A stretch of 7,183 nt of DNA from contig CANBUF010000091.1 of NCBI GenBank assembly GCA_947372575.1, positions 1 through 7,183 on the forward strand. Reading direction: 5' to 3'. Within the stretch, counting starts at the first letter, position 1; every line of letters starts with the position of its first letter. A program made the translations under genes and the position numbers. Below, piece after piece: positions 1 through 6,139 of this stretch. Origin of the DNA: Alcaligenaceae bacterium (lineage in GTDB: Bacteria; Pseudomonadota; Gammaproteobacteria; Burkholderiales; Burkholderiaceae). The notes under the pieces are model-generated. The model made no database searches. It was given only the letters and a program-made list of their open reading frames with translations, and was not told the DNA's origin.

Positions 1-1377
1 CTGTTCGCCAAGGGTGCCCCTGGACAACAACTCAGCGGCCCTGACGGACAGGTCAATGGCGCGATCTATTACGGCCTGGGTGTCACAGAGCACGCGCAGG
101 GTTCGACCGCAGTCATGGGAATTGCCAACCTCGCCATGGCAACAGGCAACATTGGCCGTGAAGGTGTAGGGGTCAATCCCTTGCGTGGTCAGAACAACGT
201 CCAAGGCAGTTGCGATATGGGCAGCTTTCCCCATGAGCTACCGGGCTATCGGCATATTTCGGATACCACCACGCGCGCGCTCTTTGATGCAGCCTGGGGC
301 GTCACGCTGCAAGCAGAACCAGGCTTGCGCATTCCCAACATGTTTGATGCCGCCATGGATGGCAGTTTTAAGGGACTCTATTGCCAGGGTGAAGACATCG
401 TTCAATCGGATCCGGATACACAGCATGTCGCCGCTGCAATGATGGCGATGGAATGCATTGTTGTCCAAGATATCTTTTTGAACGAAACTGCAAAGTATGC
501 ACACGTGTTCTTGCCTGGCTCATCGTTCCTGGAAAAGGACGGTACGTTCACCAATGCCGAGCGCCGGATCAGCCGAGTGCGTCAGGTCATGCCCCCCATG
601 GCGACCTATGCCGACTGGCAAGGCACGATGCTGCTTTCGAATGCACTAGGCTATCCAATGCATTACAAGCATCCGGGCGAAATCATGGCAGAAATCGCAG
701 CACTGACACCCTCATTCGCCGGGGTCAGTTTCGAAAAGCTTGACCGACTCGGCAGCGTCCAGTGGCCCTGCAATGCGGATACCGAAGAAGCCGGCACGCC
801 CACCATGCACATCGGTACGTTTGTGCGGGGTAAAGGCCGTTTTATCATCACCCAATATGTCGCGAGCGATGAAAGGGTCACGCGCAAATTCCCGCTCATC
901 CTGACGACCGGACGCATACTGTCACAATACAACGTCGGGGCGCAAACACGGCGCACCGCCAATAGCCAGTGGCACGAAGAAGATCTGCTTGAATTGCATC
1001 CACAGGATGCAGAAGACCGTGGCATCAACGATGGCGACTGGGTCGGTATTCAAAGTCGTGCAGGCGATACCGTGCTGCGTGCCAAGGTCACAGAACGCAT
1101 GCAACCTGGGGTGGTCTACACGACATTCCACTTCCCCGAGTCGGGTGCAAACGTCATTACAACCGACAGTTCAGACTGGGCAACGAACTGCCCAGAGTAC
1201 AAGGTAACCGCAGTGCAGGTCATGCCGGTCTCGCAGCCCTCAGCCTGGCAAAAGGATTACAGTCAATTCAATGCTAAACAAATGGAACTATTGCATCATA
1301 ACCATGCAGCAATTCCTGCTGGACCTTCGTCTGGACTAGGCCTCACAGAGGCAGGTACAAGCAAACTGGGTCAGTAA
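1..1377 (+). CDS. fdsA: NAD-dependent formate dehydrogenase, alpha (molybdenum) subunit, C-terminal part
   Basis: Catalytic subunit of the soluble NAD-dependent formate dehydrogenase, which oxidises formate to CO2 at a bis-MGD molybdenum centre and passes electrons through Fe-S clusters to the FdsB/FdsG diaphorase unit in the cytoplasm. The frame is open from base 1, so the gene starts upstream; 458 residues are visible, roughly the C-terminal half of a family usually about 950 residues long. Visible marks are GLGVTEHAQGS (window residues 25-35), RGQNNVQGSCDMG (62-74) and the molybdopterin-dinucleotide-binding domain from LILTTGR (about 299) to about 420. Arg62 in RGQNN should be the conserved formate-site arginine of the family; the Cys or Sec Mo ligand and the adjacent His lie upstream of the window. 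The N-terminal ferredoxin-like Fe-S domains cannot be seen. The fdhD and fdsD genes just downstream fix the fds assignment rather than a membrane-bound Fdh. The first internal ATG (115) is not a real start. Confidence 0.95.
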   Translation: MFAKGAPGQQLSGPDGQVNGAIYYGLGVTEHAQGSTAVMGIANLAMATGNIGREGVGVNPLRGQNNVQGSCDMGSFPHELPGYRHISDTTTRALFDAAWGVTLQAEPGLRIPNMFDAAMDGSFKGLYCQGEDIVQSDPDTQHVAAAMMAMECIVVQDIFLNETAKYAHVFLPGSSFLEKDGTFTNAERRISRVRQVMPPMATYADWQGTMLLSNALGYPMHYKHPGEIMAEIAALTPSFAGVSFEKLDRLGSVQWPCNADTEEAGTPTMHIGTFVRGKGRFIITQYVASDERVTRKFPLILTTGRILSQYNVGAQTRRTANSQWHEEDLLELHPQDAEDRGINDGDWVGIQSRAGDTVLRAKVTERMQPGVVYTTFHFPESGANVITTDSSDWATNCPEYKVTAVQVMPVSQPSAWQKDYSQFNAKQMELLHHNHAAIPAGPSSGLGLTEAGTSKLGQ

Positions 1378-1382
1378 ATGTG

Positions 1383-2234
1383 ATGAACACTGACAATCAT
1401 TCTTCGCAGCAGAAGCAGGCTAGTCGCCTGGTTGATGTAGAGGTCGTTGAAAACGGTCAGTGTCGTCACAGGCAAGATCACGTCGCGCTGGAGTGTCCGG
1501 TTGCACTTGAATTCAATGGAATTTCTCACGCGGTGATGCTAGCAACACCTACCGATCTGGAGGATTTCGCACTGGGTTTTGCGCTGTCTGAAAGGATAGT
1601 AGATGAGGTCTCCCAGATCTACGACACCGAGGTTGTGACGGGAGCGGATGGTGTGACTGTCGCGATTGAAATTGCGTCAGTTTGTTTTGCAGGTTTGAAA
1701 GATAAGCGACGCAACATGACGGGTCGGACAGGGTGCGGTCTGTGTGGAACAGAAACCCTGACTCAAGTCTTGCGACCTATGCAAGCCTTAGCTTCGAGCC
1801 CTCTCAAACTTGGGGCCAACAGCATTGAGGCAGCACTGCAAGACTTACGTCACCACCAGATCCTGCAACAGTCAACCGGTGCCACACATGCTGCGGCCTG
1901 GTTCAATTTAGCGGGTGAATTCCAATTGATGCGCGAGGATGTTGGCCGTCACAACGCTCTGGATAAACTGATTGGCGCAGGACTGCGCAGTGGTCGTGCG
2001 GACTGGCGAGAAGGCTTTTTGGTCGTGACGAGTCGGGCGAGCATGGAAATGGTTCAGAAGGCGATTATTGCTGGCTTTCATTTTCTCGTTGCCATCTCTG
2101 CCCCCACCAGTCTAGCCATCGAGCTCGCGCAAGATCATGGCCTGTGCTTAATTGGATTTGCGCGCCCTGGAAAATGGACTATTTATAGTCATGCTGAAAA
2201 ATTGCACCAAAACGAACAATCATGCATCACTTAA
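1383..2234 (+). CDS. fdhD: FdhD/FdsC, sulfurtransferase required for formate dehydrogenase activity
   Basis: FdhD (called FdsC in fds operons) moves sulfur from a cysteine desulfurase to the bis-MGD cofactor to give the sulfido-molybdenum needed by formate dehydrogenase; it is a cytoplasmic maturation chaperone, not a subunit of the enzyme. With the ATG at 1383 it is 283 aa, normal for the family. Visible motifs are ECPVALEFNGISHAVMLATP (about 37-56), the catalytic CxxC in RTGCGLCG with Cys118 and Cys121, REDVGRHNALDKLIG (184-198), TSRASMEMVQKA (216-227) and SAPTSLAIE (239-247). It begins just after the fdsA stop. A GTG at 1380 is an in-frame alternative one codon earlier; the only SD-like stretch is GGG at 1368-1370, so the start is not certain, and translation is probably coupled to fdsA. 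Confidence 0.95.
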   Translation: MNTDNHSSQQKQASRLVDVEVVENGQCRHRQDHVALECPVALEFNGISHAVMLATPTDLEDFALGFALSERIVDEVSQIYDTEVVTGADGVTVAIEIASVCFAGLKDKRRNMTGRTGCGLCGTETLTQVLRPMQALASSPLKLGANSIEAALQDLRHHQILQQSTGATHAAAWFNLAGEFQLMREDVGRHNALDKLIGAGLRSGRADWREGFLVVTSRASMEMVQKAIIAGFHFLVAISAPTSLAIELAQDHGLCLIGFARPGKWTIYSHAEKLHQNEQSCIT

Positions 2235-2255
2235 TTTATAAGCTGGAACACTCGT

Positions 2256-2480
2256 ATGAATATCGATAATCTCGTTCACATGGCCAATAGGATGGGTGAC
2301 TTTTTTCAGGCCATGCCAGATCGCGAAGAAGCCCAGCTTGGTCTGGCTGATCACATCCGCAAATTCTGGGAACCCCGGATGCGTCAGGCACTCCTGGCGC
2401 ACATTGAGTCCTCTGGCGGGAGTGATCTACACCCCTTTGTGTTGCATGCGTTAACCACAAATATGACTAGCTGGGTCTAA
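2256..2480 (+). CDS. fdsD: Formate dehydrogenase delta subunit
   Basis: Small delta subunit typical of fdsGBACD operons, 74 aa, the usual size. The sequence fits the family: start [17 protein letters not shown], an acidic middle, then [13 protein letters not shown] (residues 31-43) and a C-terminal HPFVLHAL segment (58-65). No cofactor-binding cysteines or membrane segment are present. The delta subunit is needed for a fully active complex in studied bacteria, but its exact role is poorly defined. The gene lies 21 bp after fdhD; GGAA at 2245-2248, seven bases before the ATG, is a modest ribosome binding site. Position and sequence agree, so the call is firm although the protein is short. Confidence 0.92.
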   Translation: MNIDNLVHMANRMGDFFQAMPDREEAQLGLADHIRKFWEPRMRQALLAHIESSGGSDLHPFVLHALTTNMTSWV

Positions 2481-2484
2481 ATCT

Positions 2485-2490
2485 AAGGGA
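2485..2490 (+). promoter_or_regulatory. Ribosome binding site of the DUF1348 gene
   Basis: AAGGGA lies six bases upstream of the ATG at 2497. It is the best Shine-Dalgarno match in the first half of the window and fixes this start. It also shows that the gene is initiated independently although it lies only 16 bp after fdsD. Confidence 0.65.
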
Positions 2491-2496
2491 TTCCTC

Positions 2497-2964
2497 ATGG
2501 AAACAAAACCTCCACTGCCCCCGTTTAATCACGCAACAGCCACGCAAAAAGTGCGCATGGCTGAAGACGCCTGGAATAGCCGCGATCCCGCTCGTGTGAG
2601 CTTGGTCTATACCGAAGATACTAAATGGCGCAATCGCGATGAGTTCCCGGTTGGACGCGAACAAGTCAAAGAGTTTCTGCAGCGCAAGTGGGCAAAAGAG
2701 CTTGAATACCGGCTGATTAAAGAATTATGGGCCTTTCATGGCAATCGAATTGCTGTGCGTTTTGCTTACGAATGGCACGATACTTCAGAACAATGGTATC
2801 GCTCATATGGCAATGAAAACTGGGAGTTCAATGACCAGGGTTTCATGATGAACCGCTTTGCAAGCATCAACGACCTCAAAATCGATGCATCAGAACGTAA
2901 ATTTCATTGGCCCTTGGGACGCAGACCGGACGACCATCCAAACCTGAGCGAGCTGGGTTGCTAG
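2497..2964 (+). CDS. DUF1348 / NTF2-like (SnoaL-fold) protein of unknown function
   Basis: A complete 155-aa protein matching the DUF1348 family, which takes the NTF2-like alpha+beta cone fold. Family marks include [10 protein letters not shown] (22-31), [13 protein letters not shown] (38-50), [20 protein letters not shown] (54-73) and the strand-rich block [20 protein letters not shown] (107-126), rich in Trp, Phe and Tyr as expected for a hydrophobic pocket. No signal peptide or membrane segment is visible, so it is probably cytoplasmic. Many relatives are annotated 'nuclear transport factor 2 family protein', but no biochemical role is established that I know of, and NTF2-like folds serve both as enzymes and as binding proteins. 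The 16-bp gap after fdsD and the hairpin plus T-run just after its stop suggest that it is the last gene of the fds transcript. A link to formate metabolism is only inference. Confidence 0.85.
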   Translation: METKPPLPPFNHATATQKVRMAEDAWNSRDPARVSLVYTEDTKWRNRDEFPVGREQVKEFLQRKWAKELEYRLIKELWAFHGNRIAVRFAYEWHDTSEQWYRSYGNENWEFNDQGFMMNRFASINDLKIDASERKFHWPLGRRPDDHPNLSELGC

Positions 2965-2986
2965 CGATTTGCTGGGCTATTTTTTT
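2961..2986 (+). terminator. Weak intrinsic-terminator-like hairpin after the DUF1348 gene
   Basis: CTAGC (2961-2965) can pair with GCTGG (2971-2975) across a GATTT loop, with one T-G wobble; four bases later a run of seven T starts (2980-2986). An alternative pairing of TAGC with GCTA (2976-2979) places the stem directly against the T-run but with a ten-base loop. The stem is short and overlaps the stop codon region, so this is a candidate only. Its position, between the formate block and the photolyase block, makes sense for a transcript end. Confidence 0.35.
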
Positions 2987-3066
2987 CATGTAACTTATTT
3001 CAAGTCATTTTTTTGTTCATTTTTTTAGTTCATTTACTTCAGGCAATTTGTTTTAGGTAATTCTTA
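2965..3066. other. T-rich intergenic spacer, likely boundary and promoter region of the photolyase operon
   Basis: The only sizeable non-coding gap in the window. The + strand is strongly T-rich. It contains three imperfect copies of GT(T)CATTT with T-tracts, starting at 3004, 3015 and 3028, spaced about 11-13 bp, close to one helical turn. Such phased tracts can bend DNA or act as an UP-like element. A sigma-70 pair is possible (TTGCTG at 2969-2974 with TAACTT at 2991-2996, 16-bp spacer), but each hexamer matches only half the consensus, so no promoter is called. TAGGT at 3054-3058 is a weak ribosome binding site for the gene at 3067. Confidence 0.5.
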
Positions 3067-4590
3067 ATGCCCTACAGCGTAGTTTGGTTCAAACGCGACT
3101 TACGCCTGCATGATCATGCACCGCTCAGGGCCGCTGTTCAATCCGGCCCCGTTCTTTGCCTGTACATCGTCGAACCCAGTCTCTGGTCAGGTCAAGATGT
3201 CTCAGCACAGCACTACCTGTTTATCCTGGAATGCCTGCGCGAACTCTATGTTTCAATAAAACGTTGTGGTGCGATGCTGCACGTGGTCACGGGTGAGACC
3301 ACGGATGTCCTTGCTAGACTTCACGCGTTGCAGCCTTTTGAAGCCCTCTATTCGCATGAGGAGACAGGCAACGATCTGAGCTATCAACGCGATCTCGCCG
3401 TCAAGAAATGGTGCAAACAATCCTCGATTCAATGGAAAGAATTCCAGCAGTTCGGCGTCGTTCGCCGACTCAAGGATCGAAATCTCTGGAAAGAGCGCTG
3501 GGATAATCATGTCAGCATGCCAATCCTTGAGGCGCCCGCGACAATGACGGCCCTGTCACTTCCCTGGGCCGAACCCAAGCCTCCAACCCCAGTAGAGCTC
3601 GGGCTCACGCCCTACGACCCGCCAAAACGACAGCGTGGCGGACGCTCAAAGGGACTTGCAGTGCTGGACAGTTTTTTATCTGAACGGAGTCTTCAGTACC
3701 GTGGCGGAATTTCCTCACCCCTTTCTGCACCGACAGCCTGTTCGAGAATTTCAACCTATCTGGCCTATGGATGTCTCAGTTTGCGCGAGGTCGTTCAGGC
3801 CACGGCCGCACAACTCGCCTGCCTGCACTCAACGGATGTTCAGCGCAGCAAAGGCCTCAATGCGTTTGTCAGTCGTTTGTACTGGCACTGTCACTTTATC
3901 CAGAAGCTAGAAAGCGAACCTGAACTCGAGCATCAGAACGTGCATCCCGGCTATAACGGTTTGCGAGAAAATGACTGGAATGCAGAACACTTCGAAGCGT
4001 TAGTCGCAGGACGCACAGGATGGCCACTGGTCGATGCATGTGTGGCTATGCTGCACGAAACAGGCTGGCTCAATTTCAGGATGCGTGCCATGCTGGTCTC
4101 TACCGCAGGCTACCCTTTATGGCTGCACTGGAAAACCGTAGGCAACTGGCTTGCAAGAGAGTTTCTGGACTACGAGCCCGGTATTCACTGGAGTCAGATC
4201 CAGATGCAGTCAGGCACGACAGGAATCAATATTCCTCGAATCTATAATCCTATCAAGCAGGCACGCGACCACGATCCACACGGTGTGTTTGTCCGCCGCT
4301 GGATTCCTGCACTCAAAAAGGTCCCAGACACCTGGATTTTTGAACCGTGGCGTATGCCAGCCGCGCTGCAAACACAGCATGGACTGGATGCGAACAAGGA
4401 TATTGCCAAACCTCTTGTAAATCTGGATGATGCGACCCGCATCGCCAAGAAAAAATTATTTTTAATACGCGCACAACCTGAAGTCAAAGCAGCCAAAAGC
4501 GCGATCATTGACAAGCACGCTTCACGCAAGCGTCCAGCCAAACGATTGGTCAGTACGCCACCGTCTCCACAACAATCTTTTGAGTTCTGA
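3067..4590 (+). CDS. Divergent class I-like photolyase/cryptochrome family flavoprotein
   Basis: A 507-aa flavoprotein of the cryptochrome/photolyase superfamily, usually annotated deoxyribodipyrimidine photolyase; expected to use blue light and FAD in DNA repair or signalling. The N-terminal Rossmann antenna domain (about 1-150) starts [17 protein letters not shown]. The FAD domain shows YRGG (211-214), [14 protein letters not shown] (225-238), [10 protein letters not shown] (316-325), [14 protein letters not shown] (332-345) and PRIYNP (390-395). The C-terminal tail is basic (SRKRPAKR, 486-493). A hand alignment to E. coli photolyase keeps the Trp359 equivalent (Trp355) and probably Trp306 (Trp304), but places Arg270 at Glu274, Phe337 at Asn341, His374 at Asn378 and Ile378 at Trp382. 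So it belongs to a separate lineage from classical CPD photolyases, and its substrate cannot be read off. It is the first gene of the light-repair operon; its stop overlaps the next start by one base. Confidence 0.9.
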   Translation: MPYSVVWFKRDLRLHDHAPLRAAVQSGPVLCLYIVEPSLWSGQDVSAQHYLFILECLRELYVSIKRCGAMLHVVTGETTDVLARLHALQPFEALYSHEETGNDLSYQRDLAVKKWCKQSSIQWKEFQQFGVVRRLKDRNLWKERWDNHVSMPILEAPATMTALSLPWAEPKPPTPVELGLTPYDPPKRQRGGRSKGLAVLDSFLSERSLQYRGGISSPLSAPTACSRISTYLAYGCLSLREVVQATAAQLACLHSTDVQRSKGLNAFVSRLYWHCHFIQKLESEPELEHQNVHPGYNGLRENDWNAEHFEALVAGRTGWPLVDACVAMLHETGWLNFRMRAMLVSTAGYPLWLHWKTVGNWLAREFLDYEPGIHWSQIQMQSGTTGINIPRIYNPIKQARDHDPHGVFVRRWIPALKKVPDTWIFEPWRMPAALQTQHGLDANKDIAKPLVNLDDATRIAKKKLFLIRAQPEVKAAKSAIIDKHASRKRPAKRLVSTPPSPQQSFEF

Positions 4591-4757
4591 TGAGCAACGA
4601 TTCTGAGATGCGCGGACGAAAAAAAGCAGATTTACCGAGCAAGCCCTGCTTATATTGCGCACGTCCGTTTACCTGGCGAAAAAAGTGGGCCCGTGACTGG
4701 GAACAAGTGAAATATTGTTCAGATAAATGTCGCATGTCTGCCAAGGGTTCGATATGA
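4590..4757 (+). CDS. DUF2256 small Cys4 (putative zinc-ribbon) protein
   Basis: A 55-aa protein that starts at the ATG sharing the last A of the preceding stop (TGATG). It is rich in Lys, Arg and Trp and has four cysteines in the pattern CX2C-X19-CX3C (Cys20, Cys23, Cys43, Cys47) around [17 protein letters not shown] (27-43). That is the signature of DUF2256, a family of very short bacterial proteins. The cysteine spacing suggests a zinc ribbon; the positive, tryptophan-rich loop could touch nucleic acid or a partner protein. Both ideas are inference. From memory, members of this family often sit beside photolyase/cryptochrome genes, and here it is locked between two of them by one-base and four-base overlaps, so a shared role is likely. 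Its own Shine-Dalgarno is poor (GAG at 4582-4584), which favours coupling to the upstream gene. The identification is firm; the function is unknown. Confidence 0.9.
   Translation: MSNDSEMRGRKKADLPSKPCLYCARPFTWRKKWARDWEQVKYCSDKCRMSAKGSI
4743..4747 (+). promoter_or_regulatory. Ribosome binding site that sets the CRY-DASH start
   Basis: AAGGG lies inside the end of the DUF2256 gene, six bases before the ATG at 4754. It supports that start over an in-frame ATG at 4727, which would add nine residues before the conserved [11 protein letters not shown] opening of the antenna domain and has no SD-like sequence. Confidence 0.75.
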
Positions 4758-6139
4758 AGATACTTATCTACTGGTTTCGTCAGGATTTAAGGTTGCAGGA
4801 TAATCCTGCCTTGCTAAAAGCCTGTCAATCAGCCACACATCTAGTGCCCGTCTATATTCATGATTCCGTAAACAATGCGGATACGGCCTGGGGATTTAAA
4901 AGAACGAGCACACATCGCATTGAGTTTTTATCCTCAGCGCTCAAGGGCTTGCATTCATCGCTGTCGCGTGCAGGGAATCAGCTACTTGAACTTCATGGCG
5001 ATAGTGCCACCGTGCTTAAGCAACTCGCTGACACTGTCGGTATAAATGAAATTCATTGCGAATCAATCGCTGCGCCAGAAGAACAGGAGGTCGTGCGGCG
5101 ACTGCGTGCATCAGGTCTGCAAGTATGCGAGACCTGGCAATCGACCATGCTCGAGATCAGTGAGTTGCCATTTATGGTCGATCGGTTGCCTGAAGTATTC
5201 ACCCAGTTCCGCAATCGGATTGAGGCAGCAGGAATCGCGCCGAGAGTCCCTTTCAGCCAACCGGTGCGAATACCGCCCTCACCAACCTTGCCTTCCGCTT
5301 TGCCTTCTTCTTTGCCTTCTTCTTTGCCTGATTCTTTGCTTTCTTCTGTGCCTTCTCTAGCGCCTACTCCTTCTCAAGCGTCGTGGACGAAAGACGAGAA
5401 AGCAATTGATGCAAGAGCATCCTCCTTCCCTTATCGCAAACCTGAATTCTTTGGCTCCGAACAAGCTGCGCATGCGCATCTGGCGAAATACTTTGCAGGT
5501 TCCCTGGCCAGCACCTATAAAACAACGCGCAACGAACTGACTGGTGTGAACTTCTCCACAAAATTCTCCCCCTGGCTCGCCTTGGGTGCAATTTCGGCTC
5601 CTCAAATTATGCAAGCGCTTAGAACCTATGAAACCTCACAGGGTGCAAACGCAAGCACGTACTGGATCTGGTTTGAATTGCTATGGCGCGACTACTTCAG
5701 AGTCTTGCATTTAAAGTATGGCCGTACCCTTTATCATGAACATGGTTTATCCGTTCAAGCGAACCCATCGTTATCAATGAGACAGACCGATTCACAGCAT
5801 CACGCAGAACGACTGGAACAATGGTGTACAGGACATACGGGCCAACCCCTGATCGATGCAGCCATGCGCGAGCTCCATTTGACGGGTTATCTTTCCAACC
5901 GTCTGCGACAAGTCGTCGCCAGCTATCTGATTTATGACCTCAAGCTTGACTGGCGTGCAGGGGCGGCCTGGTTTGAATCACAACTCATTGATTACGATAC
6001 CTACAGCAACCAGGGCAACTGGTTATATATTGCGGGGCTTGGGACGGACCCACGGGGTGGCAGACGCTTTAACATCGAGAAACAAACGCAAGACCACGAC
6101 CCGCAAGGGCATTATCGAACACGATGGGGCTGTACGTGA
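4754..6139 (+). CDS. CRY-DASH family cryptochrome/photolyase
   Basis: A 461-aa flavoprotein of the DASH cryptochrome clade; characterised members bind FAD, usually with an MTHF antenna, and repair CPDs mainly in single-stranded or looped DNA. The start opens with [24 protein letters not shown] marks are [13 protein letters not shown] (145-157), [20 protein letters not shown] (257-276), [10 protein letters not shown] (307-316), [16 protein letters not shown] (377-392) and [20 protein letters not shown] (418-437), with [14 protein letters not shown] near the end. The photolyase-type Glu308, Asn382, Asn419, Trp400 and Trp423 are all present at the E. coli Glu274, Asn341, Asn378, Trp359 and Trp382 positions. 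Two oddities stand out: a low-complexity Leu/Pro/Ser linker (179-206) between the antenna and FAD domains, and a very short C-terminus, ending four residues after the YRTRW motif begins its last Trp. It overlaps DUF2256 by ATGA and the next gene by GTGA. Confidence 0.95.
   Translation: MKILIYWFRQDLRLQDNPALLKACQSATHLVPVYIHDSVNNADTAWGFKRTSTHRIEFLSSALKGLHSSLSRAGNQLLELHGDSATVLKQLADTVGINEIHCESIAAPEEQEVVRRLRASGLQVCETWQSTMLEISELPFMVDRLPEVFTQFRNRIEAAGIAPRVPFSQPVRIPPSPTLPSALPSSLPSSLPDSLLSSVPSLAPTPSQASWTKDEKAIDARASSFPYRKPEFFGSEQAAHAHLAKYFAGSLASTYKTTRNELTGVNFSTKFSPWLALGAISAPQIMQALRTYETSQGANASTYWIWFELLWRDYFRVLHLKYGRTLYHEHGLSVQANPSLSMRQTDSQHHAERLEQWCTGHTGQPLIDAAMRELHLTGYLSNRLRQVVASYLIYDLKLDWRAGAAWFESQLIDYDTYSNQGNWLYIAGLGTDPRGGRRFNIEKQTQDHDPQGHYRTRWGCT
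5288..5371 (+). repeat. 12-bp tandem repeat encoding an LPSS-type linker in CRY-DASH
   Basis: Seven imperfect units of 12 bp lie head to tail in frame, consensus TTGCCTTCTTCT. They encode [24 protein letters not shown] and APTP. Units two and three are identical, and divergence grows towards the 3' end. Because the unit is a multiple of three, gain or loss of a unit would lengthen or shorten the linker without breaking the frame. The stretch is nearly all pyrimidine on the + strand apart from G at unit positions 3, which favours slippage. Confidence 0.85.
6126..6138 (+). promoter_or_regulatory. GGGG ribosome binding site and GTGA overlap start
   Basis: GGGG (6126-6129) stands six bases before GTG (6136-6138). 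The GTG overlaps the TGA stop of CRY-DASH as GTGA, the GTG form of the usual ATGA coupling junction. An in-frame ATG at 6124 lacks any SD-like sequence upstream, so the GTG is preferred. Confidence 0.55.

Noticed and set aside
3004..3035. T-rich spacer as an attachment site or transposon scar
   Set aside because: No inverted terminal repeats, target duplication or integrase/transposase remnant is visible nearby.
4242..4541. 99-codon open frame on the minus strand
   Set aside because: It is antisense to the conserved FAD domain and tail of the first photolyase, with no motif or credible ribosome binding site.
4550..4744. 64-codon minus-strand frame opposite the small gene
   Set aside because: The + strand here encodes a clear DUF2256 protein with four cysteines and coupled starts; the minus frame has no motif.
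4727..4753. Longer CRY-DASH start at ATG 4727
   Set aside because: It adds nine residues before the conserved antenna-domain opening, has no SD-like sequence and would overlap DUF2256 by 31 bases; ATG 4754 has AAGGG at ideal spacing.
5046..5360. 104-codon + frame ending in a Leu/Cys-rich, membrane-like stretch
   Set aside because: The hydrophobic run is only the 12-bp repeat of CRY-DASH read in another frame; it does not continue past the repeat and has no family match.
5288..5371. Tandem repeat considered as a CRISPR array or intergenic satellite
   Set aside because: Units are 12 bp with no spacers and keep the reading frame of CRY-DASH, so it is a coding repeat.
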